Position numbers and translations under genes: made by a program. A stretch of DNA of 64,000 nucleotides, taken from positions 47,197 through 111,196 of the forward strand of contig JAKOVX010000130.1 of assembly GCA_029781855.1 (NCBI GenBank). Direction: 5' to 3'. This stretch comes from Acidobacteriota bacterium. Its GTDB lineage: Bacteria > Acidobacteriota > Blastocatellia > Pyrinomonadales > Pyrinomonadaceae. Below the pieces are notes generated by a model. That model did no database searches. It worked only from the letters and a program-made list of their open reading frames with translations, and was not told where the DNA came from. Positions 35,776 through 45,700 of this stretch are shown piece by piece; positions within the stretch are counted from its first letter, which is position 1, and the number at the start of each line of letters is the position of its first letter.

Positions 35776-38700
35776 AATCGTTGGAACTCCTCCAGATATC
35801 GAGACAACCGAGCGACACGCCGAAAATTCCGATGTATTGTCCACCAGGTCCGTAGCGGTCGCCGTCACGAATTGACCGCCTGCGACTCCCGTTGGCAATA
35901 CTGCATTAAAAGCAGCGTTTCCGATGCCGTCCGTCGAAACTGTTTGTGAGCCGATATAGGTCCTTCCCTCGCCAAAGGAGGTCGAATCACAACCTGTATT
36001 CGAGAAAAATTCCAAGGTGAATACAGAGTTCGATTTGCTATTGAGCGTTCCTTGAACCGTTGTGGTTCTTCCATTTGACGAGACATCTGATAATGAGGGG
36101 TAATTTTGAAGAAGATTTGGGCCCGAATCAGTGTCGCCTAGATCGTTCGGCGTGACTCCTTCCGGTGCGAGATCAATTCCTAACCCACTATTTGAGTAAA
36201 TCGAATTATGGCTGATAGCGATATCAAAGCCAAGAGCTACATAAACGCCGGCCCGCCCATTGTATGCCAAAACGTTTGCCGCTCCGGGATCTGTTCCGCC
36301 AATCGTGAAATCGCGAGACCCGTCAACATAAATTCCCGAGCCAGTATTCGGCACTGCACCTGAACCGTCAGATCGAGTGCCGATATAATTCCCTTGAATA
36401 AACGTGTTCATCGAGGAACCAAATACCCCAACGCCATAACCAAAATTCGCCCCTGTACCAGAATTTCCGGAAATGACATTTCGGGCACCCGAAACAGTTC
36501 CGCCAACGTTGACCGGTCCGCTCGCGATCGATATTCCGCCCATCATATTCGGCAAAGCACTTGTACCTGCAGAGTTGATTCCTACGAAGTTACCTTGAAG
36601 CAAGATTCCTGTCACCCCGCTCGGACTCATTTCAACACCATATTGCGGATTACCTGAGATCACATTGCGGGCATTTGGAGATGTGCCTCCAATCGTTGTA
36701 TTAGGGTTTCCGCCAATAAATACTCCGCTTGTGAAATTAGGCAGTGCGGTCATACCGTCAGCACTCGTCCCGATGAAATTACCCTGAATGACATTGCCCG
36801 ATTTATCGGAGTTCGCAATTCTGATTCCATAAGGTCGGCTGCTAGAAATAACATTACCGGCTCCCGGCAAGGAACCACCGAACGTATTACTGGGACCACC
36901 AACTGAAATTCCGTAGAAATTATTGCCGATGGGAACATTTCCTGTGACATCAGTGCCGATGTAATTCCCTTGGACCAGAGTTCTTGTCGTACCAACACCA
37001 TTCATTTCAATCGCGATCGTATCCAATCCGGAGATCAAATTACGATCCACGGCGGTCGTTCCTCCAATCACGTTATCCGGTGAATTTTCTAAATAAATTC
37101 CCTGCTGAACCAAACCGGATACGGCAGGGAACCCAGCCGTTCCGGCAGCGTTTGTCCCAATGATATTGCCGGAGATGATATTGTTTCGCGATGTGATATC
37201 TACGTAGATTTGGTAACCCGATCTTATAGCTCCGCCGCCGAGCACGCGGTAAAAACGGTTAATTGCAAGGCCCCGGACAGTGCAATTCGGAGCGGTTATC
37301 TGAAGTCCGTTTACATCGATAACAGAACTTCCGTTAATTTCAATCAAAGGTGAGCCGTTATACCCGGGTTGAGTTGTTCCGTCGATCGACACTGGAGCGG
37401 AAATTTGCGGCAACGGAGTTATCGGTGTTATCGTCTGAATGCCAGCCCCGGAAATATCAAAATTAATTGTGCTCGCTGACGGGTTTGAGTTTGAATCCAG
37501 AATTGCCTGTCGCAGTGATCCAGGGCCGCTGTCATTTGTGTTGGTTACGACAAAGACGTCCTGAGGCTCGGTCAGTACCAAATTCAAATTCCCATCGGCG
37601 TTTAACACGACTAAATCATTGAAAGCGTCATTATTAAGCGGTAAAGGTAAAACCGATATGACCGAAGCCCCGAAATTGATGGAACACGTTCGATTATGCG
37701 ATTTTTGGTTTTGGATTCCGCTTTCTGCATCTTCATTTTCAATGGCAATTTCCTTTATCTGATTTGATGAATCAACAACTAACAGATTGTCGCCCGGATA
37801 AGCCGATGTGTGTGCGGCTAGCAAACGCGAATTTTCGTGCAGCTTGTCGCTATTCAAATGTGCTTTTTCGACATCTCTTCGCTCCCAGTGAGCAAAGGAT
37901 CCTGCGGATGACGAAAGGGCCATTATTTCACCATTTGAAAGTAACAAAGCCAATGCGGTATTCCGTCGGTCGTTGAAATCGCCAACCGCCATGGATATTA
38001 CCTTATTTCCGAACCTCCTTTTCTCAATTGAAGCGACAGGAACTAGTGACCTCTGCGTTGAATCTAATGATAGCTTGCGGTCGCGCCCATGAATTAGAAA
38101 TACTTCGTCCTGAGCAGCTAAGGCGAGATCAAACATATCGGTTGACAATCTTCCGAGCGCTAACGAAGTGACTCTCTCGGAAAATTCAAATATCTCCGGA
38201 TCCGAATTGAAGGCCCCAATTGGAGATTCAAATATGTAAATGTGACTTCCAGACTTACTTTCCGTCGCTACCACAATATCGGGCAAGCCGTCAGCCCGGT
38301 TTACTTCGCCAGAGATCGTTTCGGTTATGTTACCCGGAACAATCAGCCCAATGGGTGAACGCAGGCTTCCGTGCCCGTCTCCCGCAAACAAATAGAGGTG
38401 GTTGCCCCCCCGTCTCGCGATTACCACGTCCGCATGCCCGTCGCAATCAAAATCCCCGACTAGAACGAAATCGGGACTGTCGGGCGATTCATATATCTTT
38501 TCATCAGAAAAAATCGTCCGATTTGTCATGCCTTGTTCTCGATGGCCGGTCGTTTCAAGGTCGTTCACTCGAAAGCTGTTGCCCCGATCCCCGATCCCCA
38601 ATGTGATGAGACCCGAAGGTGTTCCGGAATACACGACGACTAGATCGGCAATTCCGTCTTCATTGAAGTCCGCTGATGCAAGACTCGTTGGCTTTAAGTC

Positions 38701-38946
38701 CGAACCCGCAGAGGTGATACCAAACGACGCTGATTGGTATAAGGTTGGGCCGTTTTCAACGGTCTCCAATTGAATTCCAAGTCCGATTTCAAGCGATTGG
38801 CTGGTTCGAACCGCTTCAACGAAACTTGCGCATGTAGTTCCTGCCGAAGCAATTGATAAAGTAGTGAATATCACGGCGAAAAGAGTCGCTCTCGAGTATT
38901 TACTCGCAAACAACAAAACCGTGTTAAATCCATTGGCAGACTTCAT
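34939..38946 (-). CDS. Secreted right-handed beta-helix protein with C-terminal FG-GAP module (array member 5)
   Basis: A 1335-residue protein; the N-terminus has an export signal (ATLFAVIFTTLSIASAGTTC). Residues about 50-460 contain degenerate FG-GAP-like repeats (SADFNEDGIADLVVV). From about 465 (TNTNDSGPGSLRQAILDSN) to about 960 is a parallel beta-helix with repeating IQGNYIGT and VISGN steps, followed by a beta domain (about 960-1050, ending NTSEFSACRSVVS) also found in array member 6, and then the shared module (1058-1335). The ATG lies only 9 bp after the member 6 coding region, and the Shine-Dalgarno GAGG sits inside its last codons, so the two genes are probably cotranscribed and coupled. 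Confidence 0.8.
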   Translation of the reverse strand: MKSANGFNTVLLFASKYSRATLFAVIFTTLSIASAGTTCASFVEAVRTSQSLEIGLGIQLETVENGPTLYQSASFGITSAGSDLKPTSLASADFNEDGIADLVVVYSGTPSGLITLGIGDRGNSFRVNDLETTGHREQGMTNRTIFSDEKIYESPDSPDFVLVGDFDCDGHADVVIARRGGNHLYLFAGDGHGSLRSPIGLIVPGNITETISGEVNRADGLPDIVVATESKSGSHIYIFESPIGAFNSDPEIFEFSERVTSLALGRLSTDMFDLALAAQDEVFLIHGRDRKLSLDSTQRSLVPVASIEKRRFGNKVISMAVGDFNDRRNTALALLLSNGEIMALSSSAGSFAHWERRDVEKAHLNSDKLHENSRLLAAHTSAYPGDNLLVVDSSNQIKEIAIENEDAESGIQNQKSHNRTCSINFGASVISVLPLPLNNDAFNDLVVLNADGNLNLVLTEPQDVFVVTNTNDSGPGSLRQAILDSNSNPSASTINFDISGAGIQTITPITPLPQISAPVSIDGTTQPGYNGSPLIEINGSSVIDVNGLQITAPNCTVRGLAINRFYRVLGGGAIRSGYQIYVDITSRNNIISGNIIGTNAAGTAGFPAVSGLVQQGIYLENSPDNVIGGTTAVDRNLISGLDTIAIEMNGVGTTRTLVQGNYIGTDVTGNVPIGNNFYGISVGGPSNTFGGSLPGAGNVISSSRPYGIRIANSDKSGNVIQGNFIGTSADGMTALPNFTSGVFIGGNPNTTIGGTSPNARNVISGNPQYGVEMSPSGVTGILLQGNFVGINSAGTSALPNMMGGISIASGPVNVGGTVSGARNVISGNSGTGANFGYGVGVFGSSMNTFIQGNYIGTRSDGSGAVPNTGSGIYVDGSRDFTIGGTDPGAANVLAYNGRAGVYVALGFDIAISHNSIYSNSGLGIDLAPEGVTPNDLGDTDSGPNLLQNYPSLSDVSSNGRTTTVQGTLNSKSNSVFTLEFFSNTGCDSTSFGEGRTYIGSQTVSTDGIGNAAFNAVLPTGVAGGQFVTATATDLVDNTSEFSACRSVVSISGGVPTIFDFDGDGKTDLSIFRPNGATGSEWWYLKSSNGGNFATQFGSPTDKLVAADYTGDGKADIAFFRPSTGFWYILRSEDSSFYAFPFGANGDIPAPADFDGDGKADAAVFRPSTATWFIQNSGGGTTIQAFGAAGDVPVVGDYDGDGKADIAIFRPNGATGSEWWILRSTAGLIATQFGTPTDKTVPGDYTGDGKTDIAIWRPSNGQWFILRSEDLSFYAFPFGSNGDIPVPGDYDGDGKTDAAVFRPSSSTWFAQGSTAGTIIQQFGSAGDVPVPNEFVR

Positions 38947-38955
38947 TGAGAATCT

Positions 38956-39777
38956 TTACCTCACGAAAGCGCCGGAAACTGGAACGTCTCCTGCTGATCC
39001 AAAATGCATAATTAACGTTCCCGCTTGGGATTGGTTGCTGAAAAAGGTAGACGTCGACGGTCTAAACACAGTGGCGTCGAATTTGCCGTCGCCGTCATAA
39101 TCGCCGGGTGCGGGAATATCTCCGGTTGTTCCGAAAGGGAAAGAATAAAAAGATGAGTCCTCGCTCCTCAAAATGTACCAGTATCCGGTTGAAGGTCGCC
39201 AAATAGCGATATCTGCAATCCCATCGCCCGAATAATCACCAGGAACCGCTCTATCCTGGCCATTTCCAAAACTCACCGCGACTTGTCCACCGGTTGATCG
39301 ATTGACCCACCATTCACCCACGCTTGGTCGGAAAATGGCAATGTCGGATTTACCGTCTCCGTCATAATCAGCCACGACAGGTTTGTCCTCTGCGATACCA
39401 AATTGCAGAACCGTGGGTTCAGCGCTTGATGAATTCAAGATGTACCAGGTGCCCGATGTAGGTCGAAATACTGCGGCGTCGGTCTTGCCGTCGCCGTCAA
39501 AATCACCTTGCGCGGGAATATCGTCGCTAACACCAAACGGAAACGAAAAGTAGGTACTATTTTCACTACGAAGCACGAACCACTCGCCGGTCGAGCCTCG
39601 CCAAAGCGCAATGTCTGCTTTACCATCGCCGGTAAAATCGCCTGGCGTGAGCTTATCCGACGTATCGCCGAATTGAACCGCGGCGACCTGACCGTCGGAG
39701 CTTTTTGAATACCACCATTCACCAACTGACGGACGGAAAATTGAAATGTCGGTCTTACCATCTCCGTCAAAATCGAG
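38956..39777 (-). repeat. C-terminal FG-GAP module copy 6 (divergent)
   Basis: An 822-bp copy, five residues shorter because the GATGSE insert of the other copies is missing in both halves. DNA similarity to the other copies is low and its base composition is visibly richer in A/T. Confidence 0.75.
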
Positions 39778-41628
39778 AAATGAGCGATGTACTATTGGTT
39801 CGCTGACAACTTGTTTGCATTGGGAAAATTCCGAAGTGTTGTTTTGATTGTCAGTTGCTGTGGCGGTAATGTATTGTCCGGCCGGAACACCCTTCCCTAT
39901 ATAGGCACGAAACGCAGCGATTCCGTTACCGCCGGTTTGTGTGATACTGGTCCCCAAAAAGGTCTTTCCCTCACCATTTGTGGACGGATCACATGTCTCG
40001 TTAGCGTATAGATCTATGGAATACGAATTTGAGGACATACTGTTTAGAGTTCCCGCCAAGGAAGTGATAACTCCATTGGAAGACGCCGAAGTTACGACGG
40101 GGAAGTTCTGCAAGCGATTTGGCCCACCGTCTCCATCTCCGTTGTCATTTGGGGTTAATCCTTCCGGGGCTAGGTCAATCCCCAAGCCATTATTTGAATA
40201 AATTGAATTACGGCGAATCGAATTACCTTCTCCGGTTTGAATATACACACCCGGTTTCGCATTAAACGCAATTGAGTTTCCCGACTCAATTATTGTTCCG
40301 CCAACCTCGACACCGGCCCCTTGAATCAAAATACCGTATGATCCATTTCCCAATGGGGCGTCTCGGTTAATACTGGTTCCTATACTATTGCCCTGCAAGG
40401 AAGTCCCGCTTTGTGAAACGCCTCCGACTACGACGCCTGAAGATGCATTTCCGGATATCACATTTCCCATGCCGAACCCGGTCCCGCCGATCCTGTTGCC
40501 GGTTCCCGAAACGATAATTCCAGCACCTAAATTACCTATGGCGATCGTTCCGCTGATATCAGTTCCAATAAGATTTCCTTGAACCATGTTGCCTTTGGCA
40601 CTCGTTCCCTCAATCAATATCCCGGTGGCTGAATTGCCGGAAATGACATTTCCGGCACCGGGGGATGAGCCCCCGATGAGATTGTTGTTGGCAAGTAGAT
40701 CTATACCGTTTACGTTATTCGGCAATGCCGATGTCCCAGCAGCATTTGTTCCGATTAGATTTCCCTGAATAATGTTTGAGGTGCCAATAATAAGAAGCCC
40801 GTGGTACTGATTGGCTGAAATGAGATTTCCGGCACCCTGATCGATACCGCCGATCATGTTGTTTCCGGATCCATTATCGGACAGGATTCCATTTGAACCA
40901 TTCCCTAACATCAAAGTTCCTGTGATGTCGGTACCAACGTAGTTGCCTTGAGCGAGGTTATTTCGGCAATTTTGACCTTCAAAATGAATGCCTGCCAGAT
41001 GATTCCCAGATATAATATTTCTTGCTGCTGACGTCGTCCCACCAATAAGATTATTTGATGTATTAAGAACGTACACTCCATCTGAACCGCCCGTCGGGTC
41101 TATCGCTATTGTCCCGGTCGAATCGGTCCCTAGGAAATTACCCTGAATAATATTCCCGCCGTTGGTGTCAATCCGGATCTTTGGTCCTATGAACCGATTA
41201 ATGATCAGTCCTTTAACCGTCGAATTACCGCCGGAGATCACCAGCCCATTTGCAGTTCCCAACCTTCGACCGACGATCTCAATCAATGGGATACCGGCAT
41301 ATCCCGGTTGTGTGGTGCCGTCAAGATTTACTGGATCCGTTAAAGCGGGCAACGGTGAGAACAAGGTTATGGTCTTTAAGCCACTTCCCGGGATGTTAAA
41401 AATGATATTGTCGAATTCGGGGCTTGAATTTGAATCAAGCATTGCTTGCCTTAAAGAGCCGGTTCCCGTGTCATTAGCGTTTGTTACAACAATATTGTTC
41501 GCAGGAATCGCCGGTAAGCCATGTGAAAATGCGGTCTCATTGTAAGAAACCGCTAAGAACGTAATTAGTAGGGCAACGACAACCGTTAACGAATATTCAA
41601 ATTTCCACATTGAGCTCACATTTTGCAT
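38956..41628 (-). CDS. Secreted right-handed beta-helix protein with divergent FG-GAP module (array member 6)
   Basis: An 890-residue protein if it starts at the ATG at 41628, directly before a signal peptide (YSLTVVVALLITFLAVS); the frame stays open to 41931 but that extension is basic and signal-less, and ATG 41610 is also possible. The beta-helix (about residues 50-510) opens with TNANDTGTGSLRQAMLDSN and has repeated GNLIGT and VISGN steps. A beta domain (ending NTSEFSQCKQVVS) parallels array member 5. The C-terminal module (618-890) has the same six-unit plan but much lower similarity (SVGEWWYSKSSDG) and ends PVSGAFVR. Probably cotranscribed with member 5. Confidence 0.78.
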   Translation of the reverse strand: MQNVSSMWKFEYSLTVVVALLITFLAVSYNETAFSHGLPAIPANNIVVTNANDTGTGSLRQAMLDSNSSPEFDNIIFNIPGSGLKTITLFSPLPALTDPVNLDGTTQPGYAGIPLIEIVGRRLGTANGLVISGGNSTVKGLIINRFIGPKIRIDTNGGNIIQGNFLGTDSTGTIAIDPTGGSDGVYVLNTSNNLIGGTTSAARNIISGNHLAGIHFEGQNCRNNLAQGNYVGTDITGTLMLGNGSNGILSDNGSGNNMIGGIDQGAGNLISANQYHGLLIIGTSNIIQGNLIGTNAAGTSALPNNVNGIDLLANNNLIGGSSPGAGNVISGNSATGILIEGTSAKGNMVQGNLIGTDISGTIAIGNLGAGIIVSGTGNRIGGTGFGMGNVISGNASSGVVVGGVSQSGTSLQGNSIGTSINRDAPLGNGSYGILIQGAGVEVGGTIIESGNSIAFNAKPGVYIQTGEGNSIRRNSIYSNNGLGIDLAPEGLTPNDNGDGDGGPNRLQNFPVVTSASSNGVITSLAGTLNSMSSNSYSIDLYANETCDPSTNGEGKTFLGTSITQTGGNGIAAFRAYIGKGVPAGQYITATATDNQNNTSEFSQCKQVVSEPIVHRSFLDFDGDGKTDISIFRPSVGEWWYSKSSDGQVAAVQFGDTSDKLTPGDFTGDGKADIALWRGSTGEWFVLRSENSTYFSFPFGVSDDIPAQGDFDGDGKTDAAVFRPTSGTWYILNSSSAEPTVLQFGIAEDKPVVADYDGDGKSDIAIFRPSVGEWWVNRSTGGQVAVSFGNGQDRAVPGDYSGDGIADIAIWRPSTGYWYILRSEDSSFYSFPFGTTGDIPAPGDYDGDGKFDATVFRPSTSTFFSNQSQAGTLIMHFGSAGDVPVSGAFVR

Positions 41629-41949
41629 ATTGAGTTTTACTAAAGCCTCACCCACAATCATTCGGAAAAATACAACCCGTAACCGTTTAGCGTGAGAACT
41701 ACGATCCGCATGGATAAATACTTTCCAGCGCTTAGAATTCTTGACCTTCCTCAAAGCTATTGCCAAGGAGGAAACAGGCCCCGACTTTTCATCAGCCACA
41801 ATAAACAACCTTCCGGACTCAGCGACTGGCCCCCGTCGAACCCGAAGGCTCTCTCGTTTGAGAGACGGGCCCGTTGCATTTCGCAACAGGCACCCCTGGA
41901 ACGAAAGATATCGGCTAAGTTTCCGTTTCAATGACGGTGCCGAGCGTCG
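41629..41949. other. Intergenic region or N-terminal extension between array members 6 and 7
   Basis: About 320 bp. The frame of member 6 is open through most of it, but the predicted extension lacks a signal peptide and has no convincing ribosome-binding site. No other feature was seen. Confidence 0.35.
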
Positions 41950-42786
41950 TCACCTCACAAACTCACTCGGCACGGGCACGTCGCCGGCTGCACCGAATTG
42001 CTGGATGATCGTTCCCGCGGTCGAGCCCTGGGCGAACCAGGTTGAGCTTGACGGGCGGAATATCGCGGCGTCGGTCTTGCCGTCACCGTCGTAGTCGCCG
42101 GGAACGGGAATGTCGCCGTTAGCGCCGAACGGGAACGCGTAGAACGAGAGGTCCTCGCTTCGAAGGATGTACCACTGCCCGGTCGAAGGCCGCCAGATCG
42201 CGATGTCAGCCTTGCCGTCGCCGGTGTAGTCACCGGGAACCGTCTTGTCGGTCGGCGTCCCGAATTGCGTCGCGATCAATCCTGCAGTGCTTCTCAGGAT
42301 CCACCACTCGGAGCCTGTCGTTCCGTTCGGACGGAAGATCGCAATGTCGGCCTTGCCATCGCCGTCGTAGTCACCCACCACCGGAACATCACCCGCCGCT
42401 CCGAACGCCTGGATGGTAGTGCCGCCGCCCGAGTTCTGTATGAACCAGGTCGCCGTCGATGGCCGGAAAACGGCAGCGTCGGCCTTGCCGTCTCCATCAA
42501 AGTCGGCCGGAGCCGGAATGTCACCATTCGCTCCAAACGGGAACGCGTAGAATGAAGAATCTTCGCTTCTCAAGATGTACCAGAACCCGGTGCTCGGCCT
42601 GAAGAACGCGATATCCGCCTTGCCATCACCCGTGTAGTCCGCCGCCACCAACTTGTCAGTCGGCGACCCGAACTGAGTCGCAAAATTCCCGCCATTCGAC
42701 GACTTCAAATACCACCACTCCGAACCCGTCGCACCATTCGGCCGGAAGATCGAAAGATCCGTCTTGCCGTCGCCGTCGAAGTCGAA
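41950..42786 (-). repeat. C-terminal FG-GAP module copy 7
   Basis: This 837-bp copy is close in DNA to copies 2, 3 and 5. Confidence 0.85.
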
Positions 42787-45700
42787 CGTTGCTCCGTGAG
42801 GTCCTATCGGCAAGCTTTGGGCCTCGAAGGCTCCGATGTCGGTGCCATCGGCGACGTTCACAATGCCGGCGAGATCGACAGTACGAGCCAAGCCCCGTTG
42901 ATCATAATTTGAACCCGAAGCGCTGCCGGCATCTATAGCCGGACTCCCTAAGAGTAATGAATGTGTAGGCATGCTTCCTCCGTTATTAGCGAGTGTGCCG
43001 AGCCGCGGATCGAGCGGAGATGCACCGGTGCCGAACTGGTCACCGGGCGAGCTGAACGTAACAGAACCAGGATTGCCTACGAGGTTATAGCCGTTAGAAG
43101 TAATCCCAGTGCTGCCAAGAGCGACAACATCCGGGCGTGCCGCATTATTCTGGTTTGCTGCGATAATGCAATTGCGCACACTGAAAGTGCCGTTAAATCT
43201 AAAAACACCGCTAGAGCTGCCGGCACCTGTCGCCGAGTTGTTGGTTATGGTGCTATTAGTAATGCTACCATTCGTACTCGTCCAGATACCGCCGCCGCTG
43301 GTGCCGCCACTTGCAGTGTTGCCGGATATTGTCGAGTTGGTGACCGCAAATGACGTTCCTTCGTTAAGAATGCCTCCACCGGCGTTGCCACCTAAGCCGT
43401 TTGCCTTGTTGGCGGAAATAGTGGAAGCGATAACCGTCAAAGCGCCATCGTTGAGGACACCGCCAGCGTTAAGAGCCGCAATATTTCCTGAAATGACCGT
43501 GCCGGTTAAGGTCACCGTGCCACCACTGTTGAATATTCCAGCACCAAAGTTTGTCGCGTTTCCGAAAATAATTGAATTGGACACTGCCAAACTGCCGACG
43601 TTGGTATTGCGAATGCCCCCACCCGAACTGCCGGTCGCTGAATTGCCCGAGATCGCGGCGTTCGAGATACTCAACGTGCCACTGTTGTATATACCGCCGC
43701 CAGAACCGGTATCGGTTGCTCCCGCTCCGTTACCGCCCGAAATGGTTACGCCGCTAATGGCGACGTTCGCTACAGGCTGAATTGTAAAGACCCTACTCTG
43801 ATTGTTGCCGTTAATGGTCAATAGGCCAGAACCAGGCCCATTTATAAACAAAGTAGCGTCATTGACTATGTCCAGCTCGCCGCCAGCAAGAGTTATTATC
43901 TGCGGAGATGCAAAAACTCCTGCGTCGAAAACGATCGCATTATCGGGAGTAGCCGCTGCATTAGTTGCGGCCACCGCTTCGCGTAAAGAACAATCCGCGT
44001 TACAAACCCCGTCGTTTGTATCCGCGGTCTTCGTAACTACGAACTGAGTGACCTGCCTTTCATATGCTCCGATATCAGGTACGGCAGTGCCGTTAAGATC
44101 GCCATCCTGCGGCCGAGCAACGCCACGCTGGTCCGTTGCTGGAAAATTGTCTGGATCACCAGCGTCGATAGCCGGGCTTGTAGGCAGAAGCGCAATCGTC
44201 TTTATCGTCGAACCATTATTCCGCAGTGAAACAAGCTGGGGATCTAGCCCCCTAATATTGCCGACAATAGAGCCGTTAATCGTATTTCCCGAAACGTTTT
44301 CAATTAGGTTATATCCCTGTGACGTAAATGTGCCGGAATAGTCGGGGGCTACACCATTGGTGGACGTATTATCCCCAACCAAGCTGTTCCGACCGTTGAC
44401 GGTTCTAAGATTGAAATTTAGAATTCCACCACCCCCTGTTGCAGCGTTGTTTGAGCTAATGGTCGCATTTAAAAGGTTGATTGTTCCGCGGTTGAAGATG
44501 CCGCCACCTTTGGCATTTGTTGTGTTTCCTGTAACCGTGCTGTTGGTAAAATTCGTAGTAGCGATCTCATTATAAATTCCGCCGCCACCTTCGCCTCCAA
44601 TACTAGTTGCTGAGTTCCCAGCTAATAGCGATTGATTAATATTCAAAATTCCACCGGCGTTAAAAATGCCTCCGCCGTCACTTGTTGATGAATTGCTTGT
44701 TATCGCCGACCCGCTGATTGTCGCATCGCTAAATGTATTGTTGTGGTATAGGCCGCCTCCTTTCCCGCTGGCGACATTACTCGAAATTGTTGAATCGTTT
44801 ATCGATAGCTTGCAGCGAGCATCATAAATCGCTCCGCCATCTTGAGCACTGTTGTTCGAGAAGTTCGATCCGCTTATTGTCAGAGTTTGGCCAGCTCCGC
44901 TCGTTAGACAATCATAGTAGATTGCGCCTCCGGATAGATTGGCAACGTTGTTGATGAAATTGGAATTAATAACACTGCGCGCTCCGTACAAGGCACCGGC
45001 CGGGCCCGTTAGCGCTCGATTGTCGGAGAATGAGACATTCGTAAAGCTGTTGCCACCGACAACGGCACCTGCGAACGGAGCCGAATTATTACTGAATATA
45101 GAATCGGAGACCGAAAGATCGTAAGAGCCCGAGATCGCCCCTCCACCGCTAGACATCGCCATGTTTCCGGTAAAAGCCGAATTCGAAATATCCACAACGG
45201 GGATCGTTGAGGTGGACGTGTCGCTATCAATGGCTCCGCCTTGCACTCCAGCGGAGTTATTAGCAAACGTACATCCAGAAATGATTAAATTTCCGGTAAC
45301 ATTATAGATCGCGCCGCCTTCGCTCGCGGTCGAGTTGTTTACGAACGCAACGTTGATGAGAGTCGTCGTGGCGACCTGACTACGCAGGCCAGCTCCGTCC
45401 TCGTTTCCAAATACTTTCCCGTAAGCAATTCTTAAATTGCTGATCGTTGCGTTTCCGTCCGCGTTTATCAAAATCACGCGACTAATGTCATTCCCGCTAA
45501 TCGTCAACAAATTCATTCCGGGTCCATTGATGGTTATCGTTGCATGTTCAACAGTTTCCAATTGCGTACCACCTAAAACAATAGTTTGCTCCGTCGAGAA
45601 AACGGACGGATCAAAATTGATGATATTGCTTTCGGCGGTTTGATTGGCAACGGCTAGGGCTTCGCGCAAACTGCAGTCCGAGTCACAGACTCCGTCATTG

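Noticed and set aside
41629..41931. 100-residue N-terminal extension of array member 6
   Set aside because: It precedes an ordinary signal peptide, is basic and unlike the other members' starts, and has no good ribosome-binding site.
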